Below are positions 24,176 to 33,109 of a DNA stretch of 64,000 nucleotides, one piece after another. Where the stretch lies: positions 124,001 to 188,000 of the forward strand of contig NZ_JAUTDR010000001.1 in assembly GCF_030649675.1 (NCBI RefSeq). The letters run 5' to 3'. The notes below the pieces were generated by a model, which saw nothing but the letters and a program-made list of their open reading frames with translations, was not told the DNA's origin and searched no databases. Made by a program: the position numbers and the translations under genes. The number at the start of each line of letters is the position of its first letter. Position 1 is the stretch's first letter. Source of the DNA: Haliea sp. E1-2-M8. Lineage in GTDB: Bacteria > Pseudomonadota > Gammaproteobacteria > Pseudomonadales > Halieaceae.

Positions 24176-25318
24176 ATGAGGATCGAAGACCTGTTGCAAC
24201 GCATCGTCAAGGAAGGCGCCTCCGACGGCTTTATCACCGCTGGCGCCGCGCCCTGCATAAAGGTAGATGGCCAGATCTACCCCGTCAGCGACACCAAGCT
24301 CAGCGAAGAACAGACCCGTGAAATTGTTCTCTCGACCATGAGCGACAAGCAGCGGGATGAGTTTCTCAGCACCAGCGAATGCAACTTCGCCCTCGCCAGC
24401 GAAGGCCTGGGGCGGTTCCGGGCCAGTGCCCTGGTACAACGCGGTCGCTGCGGCATGGTGCTGCGGCGGATTGAAACCCGCATTCCGGAAGTGGACGAGC
24501 TGGGCCTGCCCAAGATCATCGAGGATCTGTCGATGACCAAGCGGGGCCTGGTCATTTTTGTCGGTGCCACCGGCACCGGTAAATCCACCTCCCTGGCAGC
24601 GATGGTGGGGCACCGCAATCGCAACAGCCGCGGCCACATCATCAGTATTGAGGATCCGATAGAATTCATTCACGAGCACGCCAACTGCCTGGTAACCCAG
24701 CGCGAGGTGGGCATTGATACTGAATCCTTCGACGTGGCGTTGAAAAATACCCTGCGCCAGGCGCCGGATGTCATCATGATCGGAGAGGTGCGGTCGGCGG
24801 ATACCATGGCCCAGGCGCTCACCTTTGCCGAAACCGGCCACCTGTGCCTGTGCACCCTGCACGCGAACAATGCCAACCAGGCACTGGACCGCATCCAGAG
24901 TTTCTTCCCCGCCAGCAGGCACACCCAGGTGTGGATGGACCTCTCCCTCAACCTGAAAGCCATGGTGGCGCAGCAATTGTTGCCGCGGAAAGACGGCAAG
25001 GGACGCGTCCCCGTGGTGGAAGTGCTGCTGAATTCGCCACTGATCCAGGAATACATCCGCAAGGGCGAAGTGCATCTGATCAAGGACGTGATGGCCAAGT
25101 CGACGGAGCTGGGTATGCAGACCCTGGACCAGTCGCTGGTGGCGGCCTACAAAAAGAGCTTCATCAGTCTGGAAGATGCAGTCCGCTATGCGGATTCGGC
25201 CAACGATGTCCGGCTGATGATAAAGATGTTCGAAAAGGGCCGTTCTCCCACGGACGGTACCCTGGGGCTCAGCTTCGACGAGGCCGACAATCGCGGCAAC
25301 TATCTGGGGCGCAAGTAG
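24176..25318 (+). CDS. pilU: PilT-like accessory ATPase PilU
   Basis: The 380-aa PilT paralogue has Walker A GATGTGKST and the conserved Asp/His boxes. Its longer C-terminus ends in an acidic region (GLSFDEADNRGNYLGRK). PilU works with PilT under load and does not retract pili alone. It follows pilT after 24 bp, as in Pseudomonas. The GAGAGGA site precedes the ATG. Confidence 0.96.
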   Translation: MRIEDLLQRIVKEGASDGFITAGAAPCIKVDGQIYPVSDTKLSEEQTREIVLSTMSDKQRDEFLSTSECNFALASEGLGRFRASALVQRGRCGMVLRRIETRIPEVDELGLPKIIEDLSMTKRGLVIFVGATGTGKSTSLAAMVGHRNRNSRGHIISIEDPIEFIHEHANCLVTQREVGIDTESFDVALKNTLRQAPDVIMIGEVRSADTMAQALTFAETGHLCLCTLHANNANQALDRIQSFFPASRHTQVWMDLSLNLKAMVAQQLLPRKDGKGRVPVVEVLLNSPLIQEYIRKGEVHLIKDVMAKSTELGMQTLDQSLVAAYKKSFISLEDAVRYADSANDVRLMIKMFEKGRSPTDGTLGLSFDEADNRGNYLGRK

Positions 25319-25322
25319 CAGT

Positions 25323-25796
25323 TCAAGCTGGGGTCGGGCCGCGCCGGTAGTCCTCGTTCTCCCGCAACCAGGTCTGCAGGATCAGCTCCGCAGCATAGCT
25401 GTCGACGGGAACCGCCTTGTAATCACCTCGGTGCCCCTGCTGCCGTTGTTCTTCCTTGGCCGCGTAACTGCTCAGGCGCTCGTCAGTCATGCACACGGGC
25501 AAGCCCAGCCGGCCGTGTAAGCGGCGGCCGAACTTGCGCGCCCGGGTGGCCAGTTCACTGACGCTCCCGTCCATGTTCAGGGGGTCGCCGACCACCAGCA
25601 GGTCCGGTTGCCACTCGGCCACCAGTGCCTCCAGCGCCGTCCAGTCCGGGATCCCGTCTCGCGCACGCAGCACAGCGACGCTGCGGGTTGTGCCCAGCAG
25701 TGTGTTGCCCACGGCGACACCGATCTGCTTCAGGCCGTAGTCAAAGGCGAGCACAGTGGCGTGTTTGTGGTTGGCCGGGGTTGGCGAGTCAGGCAT
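25323..25796 (-). CDS. ruvX: Putative pre-16S rRNA nuclease YqgF/RuvX
   Basis: The 157-aa RNase H-fold protein starts with AFDYGLKQIGVAVG, the metal-binding first strand, and contains PLNMDGS and DERLSS. YqgF takes part in 16S rRNA 5'-end maturation in E. coli and was once proposed as a Holliday resolvase. It overlaps yqgE by 8 bp and converges on pilU with a 4-bp gap. Confidence 0.93.
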   Translation of the reverse strand: MPDSPTPANHKHATVLAFDYGLKQIGVAVGNTLLGTTRSVAVLRARDGIPDWTALEALVAEWQPDLLVVGDPLNMDGSVSELATRARKFGRRLHGRLGLPVCMTDERLSSYAAKEEQRQQGHRGDYKAVPVDSYAAELILQTWLRENEDYRRGPTPA

Positions 25797-26379
25797 GCCC
25801 TGCCTGGGCTGAAATCAGATTCATGTCGATGCCGAGACCGGCCGCCGCCGCCGACAGCCGACGGTGCCAGGGGGTGGCGAAGATGATGTTGCTGTCCGCG
25901 GGCAGGGTCAGCCAGCTGTTGTGCGACAGCTCCTGCTCCAGTTGCCCCGCGGACCAGCCCGCATAGCCCAGGGCGATCAGATATTGTGCCGGCCCACTGC
26001 CGTCGGCGATGGCGCGCAGGATGTCGCGGGAGGTGGTGAGGGTGATGTCCGGGGTGACCTCGAGGCTCGCCTCCCAGTTTGCTTCGCTGTGGCGGTGCAG
26101 GACAAAGCCGTGGTCAATCTGCACCGGCCCCCCCGCCATTACCGGCTCGTCGCTGAAATTGCGGTGAGCGGCGATGTCGAGGTGCTCGAAAATCTCCGCC
26201 ACGGTCAGGTCCAGAGGCTGGTTAATGATGATACCCATGGCCCCGCTTTCGCCGTGCTCGCAGATGTAGGTGATGCTCTGGGTGAAGATCCCCTCGGACA
26301 GGCTGGGCATGGCCAGCAGGAAGTGATCCCGCAGACAATTCCCGCTCTTGATGGCACTGGCCGCGGCCCGGACTGACAT
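25789..26379 (-). CDS. yqgE: YqgE/AlgH family protein (DUF179)
   Basis: The 196-aa protein has the family N-terminus (LRDHFLLAMPSL...FTQSITYICEHG) and GIIINQPLDL. AlgH affects alginate production in Pseudomonas, but its biochemical role is unknown. It is coupled to ruvX, a near-universal pairing. A Met at residue 25 is a possible alternative start. Confidence 0.92.
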   Translation of the reverse strand: MSVRAAASAIKSGNCLRDHFLLAMPSLSEGIFTQSITYICEHGESGAMGIIINQPLDLTVAEIFEHLDIAAHRNFSDEPVMAGGPVQIDHGFVLHRHSEANWEASLEVTPDITLTTSRDILRAIADGSGPAQYLIALGYAGWSAGQLEQELSHNSWLTLPADSNIIFATPWHRRLSAAAAGLGIDMNLISAQAGHA

Positions 26380-26428
26380 TGTGTGTGATAGACCCCTTCC
26401 CTGTGGCGGGCAACGTTTGCACCGCCAA

Positions 26429-27283
26429 TTAGCCTGAGCTTAGCCGGTTTTCCTCGAATTGCCACGTGCGGATGATCTCCAGCTTGTCGGCGCTGGTCCT
26501 CAACTCGGCGGGAAACGGCGCAAATGGTGCCGCCATCCGCACTATCTTGATCGCCGCTTCATCCAGTACCGCATAGCCGGAAGAGGCGAGAACCTGGATG
26601 TCCTCAAGGCGCCCGTCGTAATTGATCACCACCAGCAGGCGCAGGCTGCCGTAGAGGCCGTAGCGGATTGACGCCTCCGGGTAGTACTGATTGCCCACCG
26701 CTTCCACTCGCCGCCGCCAGTCGTGCAGGTAGGCCGCGTCCGCGGCCTCCCGGGTCGAAAGCGAGGTCAGCCGTTTTACCCGAGGCCGGTTGGAATAGTC
26801 CCGCGCCTGGTCGTCCAGCGCCGCTTCCAGGTTCGCCAGTTCCCGGCTCAGACGTTCCGCGTCCGGGCTCAGCCCCGGCATCGCGGCAGCCTCCGGGGTG
26901 CTTGCGGCCGGGCTGGCGGGGGTCTGCCGCGGACTGGCACTGCTGGTGGTTACCGGCGTTCCGGTTTGCGGCTGCGCCCGGGGCGCCAGCTCGGCCTGCT
27001 GCTCGCTGGGCATGGCCAGGGGGGCACTGGCGGCGCTGCTGACGCTTGCCTCTGCCGACTCATCGCCACTGCCCTGCTGGCTGAATTGGGCGAGATGGGT
27101 GGCCTCGTCGGGGGCAAGTTCGCTGCGCCGCTGGGCCAGGGTGATTTCCAGCTGGGGGGTGTAGGCAGGCTCTGCGCCGGGATCAAAACCGATACCCAGC
27201 ACCAGGATTGCGTGCAGAGTCGCGGCGAGGAAGATAGCTATCCCCAGGCCGTTTCCGGGTTCTGTGCCTATGCGCTGCTGCAT
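26429..27283 (-). CDS. TonB family energy-transducing protein
   Basis: The 284-aa protein has one N-terminal membrane helix (about 14-35), a long Ala/Ser/Pro/Gln periplasmic linker and a C-terminal TonB domain (YYPEASIRYGLYGSLRLLVVINYDGRLEDIQVLASSGYAVLD). Its place between yqgE and gshB corresponds to Pseudomonas tonB3, which is linked to twitching motility. Here it may also energise the TonB-dependent receptors at 46-52 kb, though no exbBD is present. The start at 27283 is preferred over an upstream alternative. Confidence 0.9.
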   Translation of the reverse strand: MQQRIGTEPGNGLGIAIFLAATLHAILVLGIGFDPGAEPAYTPQLEITLAQRRSELAPDEATHLAQFSQQGSGDESAEASVSSAASAPLAMPSEQQAELAPRAQPQTGTPVTTSSASPRQTPASPAASTPEAAAMPGLSPDAERLSRELANLEAALDDQARDYSNRPRVKRLTSLSTREAADAAYLHDWRRRVEAVGNQYYPEASIRYGLYGSLRLLVVINYDGRLEDIQVLASSGYAVLDEAAIKIVRMAAPFAPFPAELRTSADKLEIIRTWQFEENRLSSG

Positions 27284-27291
27284 GTCCCGCC

Positions 27292-28245
27292 TCAGCGTGC
27301 GGCCAACTCCTGGGCAATACAATCCATCAGCTGGCCGCCGATGTCCAGGTTATAGGCGTTATCGATTTCCCGAACCCCGGTGGGGCTGGTGACATTGATC
27401 TCCGTGAGGTAGTCCCCGATCACATCCAGGCCGACAAAATAGAGCCCCCGCTCCCGCAGGGAGGGGCCGACCTGGGCGGCAATCCACCGGTCCCTGTCGG
27501 AGAGCGGCTGCGCCCTGCCGGTGCCCCCGGCCGCCAGATTGCCGCGGGTTTCGCCCGCGACCGGGACACGCGCCAGGCAGTAGGGCAGCGGCTCGCCGTT
27601 GATCATCAGGATGCGTTTGTCGCCCTCGGTGATCTCGGGGATGAAGCGCTGGGCCATGATTGTGTGCTTGCCGTGGCCGGTCAGGGTTTCGAGGATGACG
27701 TTGAGGTTGGGGTCACCCGGCATGACCCGGAATATGGAGGAGCCGCCCATGCCGTCCAGGGGCTTGAATATGACGTCGCCGTGTTCCTTGTAAAAGGCCT
27801 TGAGCCGGGCAGGATCGCTGCTCACCAGCAGGGGCGGGCAGCACTGGGGGAACCGGGTGGCGAAAACCTTCTCGTTGCAGTCCCGCAGGCTCTGGCAGCG
27901 GTTCACGATCAGGGTGCCCTCGTTCTCGGCGGCCTCCAGCATATAGGTGGCGTAAACGTACTCGTTGTCGAAGGGCGGATCCTTGCGCATCAGGATCACA
28001 TCGAGCTCGGTCAGGTCGCGCACATGCGCGGTCTCCAGCTGGAACCAGGCCTCCGGGTCGCGAAACACGGTCAGGTGCGCCATGCTGGCCCGGGCCTTGC
28101 CCTGTTCCAGGAACAGGTCCCCCGGTTCCATGTAGTACAGCTGCCAGTCCCGGGCCTGGGCGGCCAGGAGCATGGCCAGGGTGCTGTCTTTCTTGTACTG
28201 GATCCGCGAGATGGGATCCATGACTACGCCGATCTTGATGGTCAT
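27292..28245 (-). CDS. gshB: Glutathione synthetase
   Basis: The 317-aa ATP-grasp ligase adds glycine to gamma-glutamylcysteine. It begins MTIKIGVVMDPISRIQYKKDS, and has the ATP-grasp segment FKPLDGMGGSSIFR and the C-terminal GLDVIGDYLTEINVTSPTG. The start at 28245 fits the family exactly. The pilGHIJ-chp cluster, which follows gshB in Pseudomonas, is not here. Confidence 0.97.
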   Translation of the reverse strand: MTIKIGVVMDPISRIQYKKDSTLAMLLAAQARDWQLYYMEPGDLFLEQGKARASMAHLTVFRDPEAWFQLETAHVRDLTELDVILMRKDPPFDNEYVYATYMLEAAENEGTLIVNRCQSLRDCNEKVFATRFPQCCPPLLVSSDPARLKAFYKEHGDVIFKPLDGMGGSSIFRVMPGDPNLNVILETLTGHGKHTIMAQRFIPEITEGDKRILMINGEPLPYCLARVPVAGETRGNLAAGGTGRAQPLSDRDRWIAAQVGPSLRERGLYFVGLDVIGDYLTEINVTSPTGVREIDNAYNLDIGGQLMDCIAQELAAR

Positions 28246-28330
28246 CGGGGATTTCCGCCGGTCTTGAGGGTTAGCTAAAGTACGCAATGGGTGAGTGCGG
28301 TGCAAGCCTGGGACGCGGCTACCGGGGTGT

Positions 28331-29068
28331 TTACCCGAGGCTGTTCATATCTCCCCAGCGGGCCTGCAGGATGGCGAGCGCCGCCAGCGGCGCCGTCTCG
28401 GTGCGCAGGACCCGCGGCCCCAGCGCCAGCGACGCGAAGCCGGCGGCCTCCGCAGCGGCAATCTCGGCCTCGCTGAGCCCCCCTTCGGGGCCTACCAGCA
28501 GGCTGACGGAAGCGGGAAAATCGGCTGCCCCCGGTGCCGCCGTCGCGCGGTGGTGGAGCACGTACCTGCGCTCGCCATCAGCGTGGTCCAGCCACTGCGC
28601 CAGCGCGACGGGCTCGTGCACTGCGGGGGTGACACTGCGCCCGCACTGTTCGCAAGCGCTTACCATCACCTGCCGCCAGTGCTGTCGTTTGCGCTCCTCC
28701 CGCTCCCCGCGCAGCCTTACCTCAGTGCGCTCGGTGTAGAGCGGACTGATCCCCGCCACGCCCAGCTCCGTGGCCTTCTGCACCACCCAGTCCATGCGCT
28801 CACCGCGGGAAATACCGATGCCGAGATGGATCCGCAGCGGCGATTCCGTCAGACCGGGCACGGCTTCCAGCAGCGCGACCGTAACCTGACGCTTGTCGGC
28901 CGCGACAATTCGGGCCCGGTATTCGACGCCGCTGCCGTCAAACAGGAACAGCTCTTCACCCTGTCCCATGCGCAGTACCCGGGCCAGGTGCTGGCTGGGG
29001 CCCGACTCCAGAGCCAGCTCCTCACCCGCTGCCAGGGCTTGCCCGGTAAAGATGCGCGGTATGCGCAC
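28331..29068 (-). CDS. rsmE: 16S rRNA (uracil1498-N3)-methyltransferase
   Basis: The 245-aa SPOUT methyltransferase has an N-terminal PUA-like domain (RVLRMGQGEELFLFDGSG) and a C-terminal knot with VGPEGGLSEAEI and LGPRVLRTETA, the SAM-binding loops. It precedes gshB with an 85-bp gap and follows metF by 9 bp. Confidence 0.95.
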   Translation of the reverse strand: MRIPRIFTGQALAAGEELALESGPSQHLARVLRMGQGEELFLFDGSGVEYRARIVAADKRQVTVALLEAVPGLTESPLRIHLGIGISRGERMDWVVQKATELGVAGISPLYTERTEVRLRGEREERKRQHWRQVMVSACEQCGRSVTPAVHEPVALAQWLDHADGERRYVLHHRATAAPGAADFPASVSLLVGPEGGLSEAEIAAAEAAGFASLALGPRVLRTETAPLAALAILQARWGDMNSLG

Positions 29069-29077
29069 GGTCCGCCT

Positions 29078-29905
29078 TCAGAGCCCCAGGTTGTTGCGGA
29101 TTTGCCGGGTCGGCTCGATCTGGTTCATGGTATAGAAGTGCAGCCCGGGAGCGCCGCTGTCCAGCAGGGTCTGGCATAGCTGGGTGACCACTTCGATGCC
29201 GAACTGGCGGATGCTCTCCTGGTCATCGCCGTAGCCTTCTATGCGCTGGCAGATCCAGCGCGGAATCTCGGCGCCGCAATTGCGCGAAAACCGCGCCAGG
29301 TTGGTGAAGTTGGTGATCGGCATGATGCCGGCAACGATGGGCTTGTCGATACCGATCGCCGCGCACTGATCGAGGAAGTAGAAATAGGACTCCACGTTGT
29401 AGAAGTACTGGGTGATGGCGCTGTCGGCGCCGGCATCCAGCTTCCGCTTGAGGAATTTCAGGTCGCTGTCATAGCTGTCGGCCTGGGGATGGATTTCCGG
29501 GTAGGCGGCCACTTCAATATGGAAGTGCGCACCGGTCTGCTCCCGGACGAAGGCCACCAGCTCGCTGGCGTACACCAGCTGGCCGGCGCTACCCATCCCC
29601 GACGGCAGGTCGCCGCGCAGGGCCACCAGCCGCCGCACCCCCATGTCACGATAGCGCTGTAGCAGCGCGGCAATGGTGTCGCGGTCATCGGCACCGAAGC
29701 TCAGGTGTGGCGCGACATCAATGCCCTGGGCGCACAGCGCTTCCACGATACCCAGGGTGCTGTCGCGGGTTGAGCCGCCGGCGCCGTAGGTGACCGAGAA
29801 GAAGGCTGGATCCAGCGCCTGCAGCGCAGGTGTGGTCTTCTCCAGCAGTGCGGCCCGCCCTTCGGCGGTCTTGGGCGGAAAGTACTCGAAGCTGATGGTG
29901 CTCAT
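29078..29905 (-). CDS. metF: 5,10-methylenetetrahydrofolate reductase
   Basis: The 275-aa flavoenzyme reduces methylene-THF to methyl-THF for methionine synthesis. It begins with SFEYFPPKT, where the Glu is catalytic, and contains the FAD-site DSAITQYFYN. It is 7 bp downstream of ahcY, so it belongs to the SAM-cycle operon with ahcY and possibly metK. Confidence 0.96.
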   Translation of the reverse strand: MSTISFEYFPPKTAEGRAALLEKTTPALQALDPAFFSVTYGAGGSTRDSTLGIVEALCAQGIDVAPHLSFGADDRDTIAALLQRYRDMGVRRLVALRGDLPSGMGSAGQLVYASELVAFVREQTGAHFHIEVAAYPEIHPQADSYDSDLKFLKRKLDAGADSAITQYFYNVESYFYFLDQCAAIGIDKPIVAGIMPITNFTNLARFSRNCGAEIPRWICQRIEGYGDDQESIRQFGIEVVTQLCQTLLDSGAPGLHFYTMNQIEPTRQIRNNLGL

Positions 29906-29912
29906 GTCACTC

Positions 29913-31310
29913 CTAGTACTTGTAGCTGTCGGGCTTGAAGGGGCCTTCGACCCTGACGTTGATGTACTCGGCCTGGGACTTGGTCAGGCGGGTCATCACA
30001 CCGCCGAAGCCAGCCACCATGTGCGCGGCCACTTCCTCGTCCAGTTTCTTCGGCAGTACTTCGACCTTCAGGGCCGCCGGTTTCATATCGGACTCCAGAT
30101 TGGCGAAGCGGCGCTCGTACAGATAGATCTGTGCCAGCACCTGGTTGGCGAAGGAGCCGTCCATGATGCGCGAGGGGTGGCCGGTGGCATTGCCCAGGTT
30201 TACCAGGCGCCCTTCGGACAGCAGGATCAGGTAGTCGCTGCGGGCTTCGTCGCGGTAGACCTTGTGCACCTGCGGCTTCACCTCCTCCCACTGCCAGGTG
30301 CGGCGCATGAAGGCGGTGTCGATCTCGTTGTCGAAGTGGCCGATATTGCAGACCACGGCGTTGCACTTAAGGGCTCGCAGCATGTTCTCGTCACAGACGT
30401 TGAAGTTGCCGGTGCTGGTCACCAGCAGGTCGACGCTGCCCAACAGCTCGCGGTTGATGCAGTCCGGGGCGCCGCTGTTGATGCCGTCGATGAAGGGTGA
30501 CACCACCTCGTAGCCGTCCATGCAGGCCTGCATGGCACAGATCGGGTCCACCTCGGCAATGCGCACGATCATGCCTTCCTGGCGCAGGGACTGGGCGGAG
30601 CCCTTGCCGACGTCGCCGTAGCCGATCACCAGCGCCTTCTTGCCCGCCAGCAGGTGGTCGGTACCGCGCTTGATGGCGTCGTTGAGGCTGTGCCGGCAGC
30701 CGTACTTGTTGTCGTTCTTGGACTTGGTGATGGAGTCGTTCACGTTCACCGCCGGAATCTTCAGCTCGCCCCGGGCCAGCATTTCCTGCAGCCGGTGTAC
30801 GCCGGTGGTGGTCTCCTCGGTGACACCGTGAACGTGGTCCAGCACCGCCGGGTACTGCTGGTGCAGCAGGGCGGTCAGGTCGCCGCCGTCATCCAGCACC
30901 ATGTTCGCGTCCCAGGGCTTGCCGTCCTTGAGAACGGTCTGTTCCAGGCACCACTCGTATTCTTCCTCGGTCTCGCCCTTCCAGGCGAATACCGGGATGC
31001 CGGCGGCGGCGATGGCGGCGGCGGCGTGGTCCTGGGTGGAGAAGATGTTGCAGGAGGACCAGCGCACTTCCGCGCCCAGTTCGATCAGGGTCTCGATCAA
31101 CACGCCGGTCTGGATGGTCATGTGGATGCAGCCGAGGATCCTGGCGCCGGCCAGGGGCTGGCTGGTGCGGTATTTCTCACGCATGGCCATTAGCGCCGGC
31201 ATTTCGGTTTCGGCAATGTCCAGTTCGCGGCGGCCCCAGTCGGCGAGGCTGATGTCGGCGACTTTGTAGTCCGCCTTGGTGTCGAGTTTCTTGGCTGTGC
31301 TCATGGTCAT
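29913..31310 (-). CDS. ahcY: S-adenosylhomocysteine hydrolase
   Basis: The 465-aa NAD-dependent enzyme splits SAH into adenosine and homocysteine. Signatures include [17 protein letters not shown], the NAD loop [16 protein letters not shown] and the C-terminal PDSYKY. The upstream leader holds none of the SAH-riboswitch landmarks I know (from memory), although SAH riboswitches are common before ahcY in pseudomonads. It is separated from metK by a 644-bp repeat-rich spacer. Confidence 0.97.
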   Translation of the reverse strand: MTMSTAKKLDTKADYKVADISLADWGRRELDIAETEMPALMAMREKYRTSQPLAGARILGCIHMTIQTGVLIETLIELGAEVRWSSCNIFSTQDHAAAAIAAAGIPVFAWKGETEEEYEWCLEQTVLKDGKPWDANMVLDDGGDLTALLHQQYPAVLDHVHGVTEETTTGVHRLQEMLARGELKIPAVNVNDSITKSKNDNKYGCRHSLNDAIKRGTDHLLAGKKALVIGYGDVGKGSAQSLRQEGMIVRIAEVDPICAMQACMDGYEVVSPFIDGINSGAPDCINRELLGSVDLLVTSTGNFNVCDENMLRALKCNAVVCNIGHFDNEIDTAFMRRTWQWEEVKPQVHKVYRDEARSDYLILLSEGRLVNLGNATGHPSRIMDGSFANQVLAQIYLYERRFANLESDMKPAALKVEVLPKKLDEEVAAHMVAGFGGVMTRLTKSQAEYINVRVEGPFKPDSYKY

Positions 31311-31400
31311 ATCCTTCCTGCTGGTTGATTCAATTTTCGATTAATACTGCTTTGTGTTCCGTATTCCGTGTTCGTGTCCGTGGTTGGTGCTTCGTAGCGC

Positions 31401-31600
31401 GGCCCCGATTGCCGGCCGGCCGGGGCGACCGGGGCGGGCGGCCTGCGGCTGCCCTCGCTCCGGCGCCTGCTCCGGGCCCCGCCCCGACGCGCGTCCTGCG
31501 CGGCGGGGCTTTCCGGCACATCCATGTGCCTCCAGACCCTGCGCAGCCCCCTCCGCTCGGCGCCCTTTACGTTCGCCCCAACCGGCCGGCAATCGGGGCC
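31401..31600 (-). repeat. Diverged stem-loop element related to the 114-nt family
   Basis: Arms 31401-31428 and 31573-31600 pair over about 28 bp; on the minus strand the two non-Watson-Crick positions are G-U. The interior carries a hairpin with ATGGAT in the loop (31520-31525, minus strand, flanked by GGCAC and GTGCC) and a second with AGGAC in the loop (31493-31497, flanked by CGCGC and GCGCG). The same hairpin order and GGA loops occur in the 114-nt copies, but this element is larger. Confidence 0.6.
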
Positions 31601-31633
31601 TGGTTGAGGCGCCAGCTCCTCGGCCTGGTCGCC

Positions 31634-31704
31634 GGGACGCTTCGCTGCCGGCTGGGGCGGCGAAGTGCGCAAGTCCCGGCGGGCGGCGGGGACGCTTCGC
31701 TGCC
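31634..31704. repeat. 16-bp direct repeat within hairpins
   Basis: GGGACGCTTCGCTGCC occurs at 31634-31649 and 31689-31704. Each copy lies in the stem of a GC-rich hairpin. It may be further debris of the neighbouring elements. Confidence 0.7.
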
Positions 31705-31779
31705 CGCCGATGTGGCGCAGTGGTATGTGACCGCGGATGACCCAGTGGGTGACGCAAAGTCTGGGCGGCACCCAAGTCA

Positions 31780-31893
31780 GGCTCGGTGTGGTAGTTGGGG
31801 GTTTCGGGACTGTGTGAGACATGGATGTCGAACACAAGCCCCCATGGATGGGTTTACGGCGTGTCCCGAAACCCCCAACTACCACAGCGAGCC
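31780..31893 (+). repeat. 114-nt stem-loop element, copy 1
   Basis: Left arm 31780-31810 and right arm 31863-31893 are complementary at 30 of 31 positions (one G-G mismatch). The 52-nt core (31811-31862) has hairpin 1 with loop ATGGAT at 31821-31826 and hairpin 2 with loop ATGGAT at 31844-31849. It shares the core, but most of the arm sequence is different, with copies at 40632 and 40874. Confidence 0.92.
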
Positions 31894-31954
31894 GATGCCA
31901 CGGAGTCCCACTGCCCCACCAAGTAGGCACCCTGAAGTCCCGGTACCGACCGAT

Positions 31955-33109
31955 TCACATAGCCGCCCGCAAAACCTCCGCCTTGTCCGTCTTCTCCCAG
32001 GTAAAGTCCGCGTCTTCCCGCCCAAAATGCCCATACGCCGCAGTTTTACGGTAAATCGGCCGCTTCAGATCCAGCATCTCGACGATACCCTTGGGTCGCA
32101 GGTCAAAATGCTCCCGCACCAGCTTGACGATGGTGGCGTCGGACAGCTTGCCGGTGCCGAAGGTGTTGAGCGAGATCGAGGTGGGCTCGGCGACGCCGAT
32201 GGCGTAGGAGATCTGGATCTCGCAGCGGTCGGCGAGGCCGGCGGCGACGATATTCTTGGCCACGTAGCGGCCGGCGTAGGCGGCGGAGCGGTCGACCTTG
32301 GACGGGTCCTTGCCGGAGAACGCGCCGCCGCCGTGGCGGGCCATGCCGCCGTAGGTGTCGACGATGATCTTGCGTCCGGTGAGGCCGCAGTCACCGACCG
32401 GGCCGCCGATGATGAACTGGCCGGTGGGGTTGATGTGATAGCGGGTATCCGGCCCCAGCCAGGCTTCGGGCAGAACGTCCTTGATGATCAGGTCCATTAC
32501 CGCCAGATGAATATCGGCCTGGCTGATGTTTTCGTCGTGCTGGGTAGAGAGCACGACCGCGTCGACCCCGATCGGGACGCCATTGTCGTAGCGCAGGGTA
32601 ATCTGGCTCTTGGCGTCGGGTCGCAGCCAGGGCAGGGTGCCGTGCTTGCGCAGTTCAGCCTGGCGCTCAACCAGCCGGTGGGCGTAATAGATGGGCGCGG
32701 GCATCAGGGTGTCGGTTTCATTGGTGGCGTAGCCGAACATCAGGCCCTGGTCGCCGGCACCCTGTTCCTTTTCCGCGCTCTCGTCCACTCCCCGGGCGAT
32801 ATCGGCGCTCTGCTTGCCGATGGCGTTGAGTACGGCACAGGAGGCGCCGTCGAACCCCACTTCGGAGCTGTTGTAGCCTATATCCAGCACCACATTGCGG
32901 ACTACGTCCTCGAGATCGACATAGGTGTTGGTGGTTACCTCCCCTGCGATCACGACCATGCCGGTCTTCACCAGGGTTTCCACGGCGACGCGGGCATCCC
33001 GGTCATCTTTCAGGATCTGGTCCAGGATGGCATCGGAAATCTGGTCGGCCATCTTGTCCGGATGTCCCTCGGAGACCGATTCAGAAGTGAAAATGGCGTA
33101 CTCGCTCAT
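31955..33109 (-). CDS. metK: S-adenosylmethionine synthetase
   Basis: The 384-aa enzyme makes SAM from methionine and ATP. It has [20 protein letters not shown] at the N-terminus, the GAGDQG-type loop ([14 protein letters not shown]) and [19 protein letters not shown]. It overlaps the upstream ArsR-methyltransferase gene by 4 bp (ATGA), so the two are coupled. Downstream on the same strand lie ahcY and metF. Confidence 0.98.
   Translation of the reverse strand: MSEYAIFTSESVSEGHPDKMADQISDAILDQILKDDRDARVAVETLVKTGMVVIAGEVTTNTYVDLEDVVRNVVLDIGYNSSEVGFDGASCAVLNAIGKQSADIARGVDESAEKEQGAGDQGLMFGYATNETDTLMPAPIYYAHRLVERQAELRKHGTLPWLRPDAKSQITLRYDNGVPIGVDAVVLSTQHDENISQADIHLAVMDLIIKDVLPEAWLGPDTRYHINPTGQFIIGGPVGDCGLTGRKIIVDTYGGMARHGGGAFSGKDPSKVDRSAAYAGRYVAKNIVAAGLADRCEIQISYAIGVAEPTSISLNTFGTGKLSDATIVKLVREHFDLRPKGIVEMLDLKRPIYRKTAAYGHFGREDADFTWEKTDKAEVLRAAM

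Larger units (their letters stand above)
31311..31954. other. 644-bp repeat-rich spacer between metK and ahcY
   Basis: No convincing gene is present. From left to right it holds the ahcY leader with degenerate heptads (31353-31380), a large inverted-repeat element (31401-31600), two GC-rich hairpins sharing a 16-bp direct repeat (31634-31649, 31689-31704), and a 114-nt stem-loop element (31780-31893). Open frames here are by-products of high GC and lack family similarity. Confidence 0.8.

Noticed and set aside
31325-31345. ATTAATCG...TTGAATCAA before ahcY as a second site for the ArsR-methyltransferase regulator
   Set aside because: It is only weakly palindromic and does not share the TATCAAAAT half-site.
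31307-31930. A 207-residue open frame in the metK-ahcY spacer and similar frames on both strands
   Set aside because: They read through the stem-loop elements and hairpins, have no family similarity or ribosome site, and their shared peptide MDV..KPP..G.RRV comes only from the conserved DNA core at 31821 and 40915.
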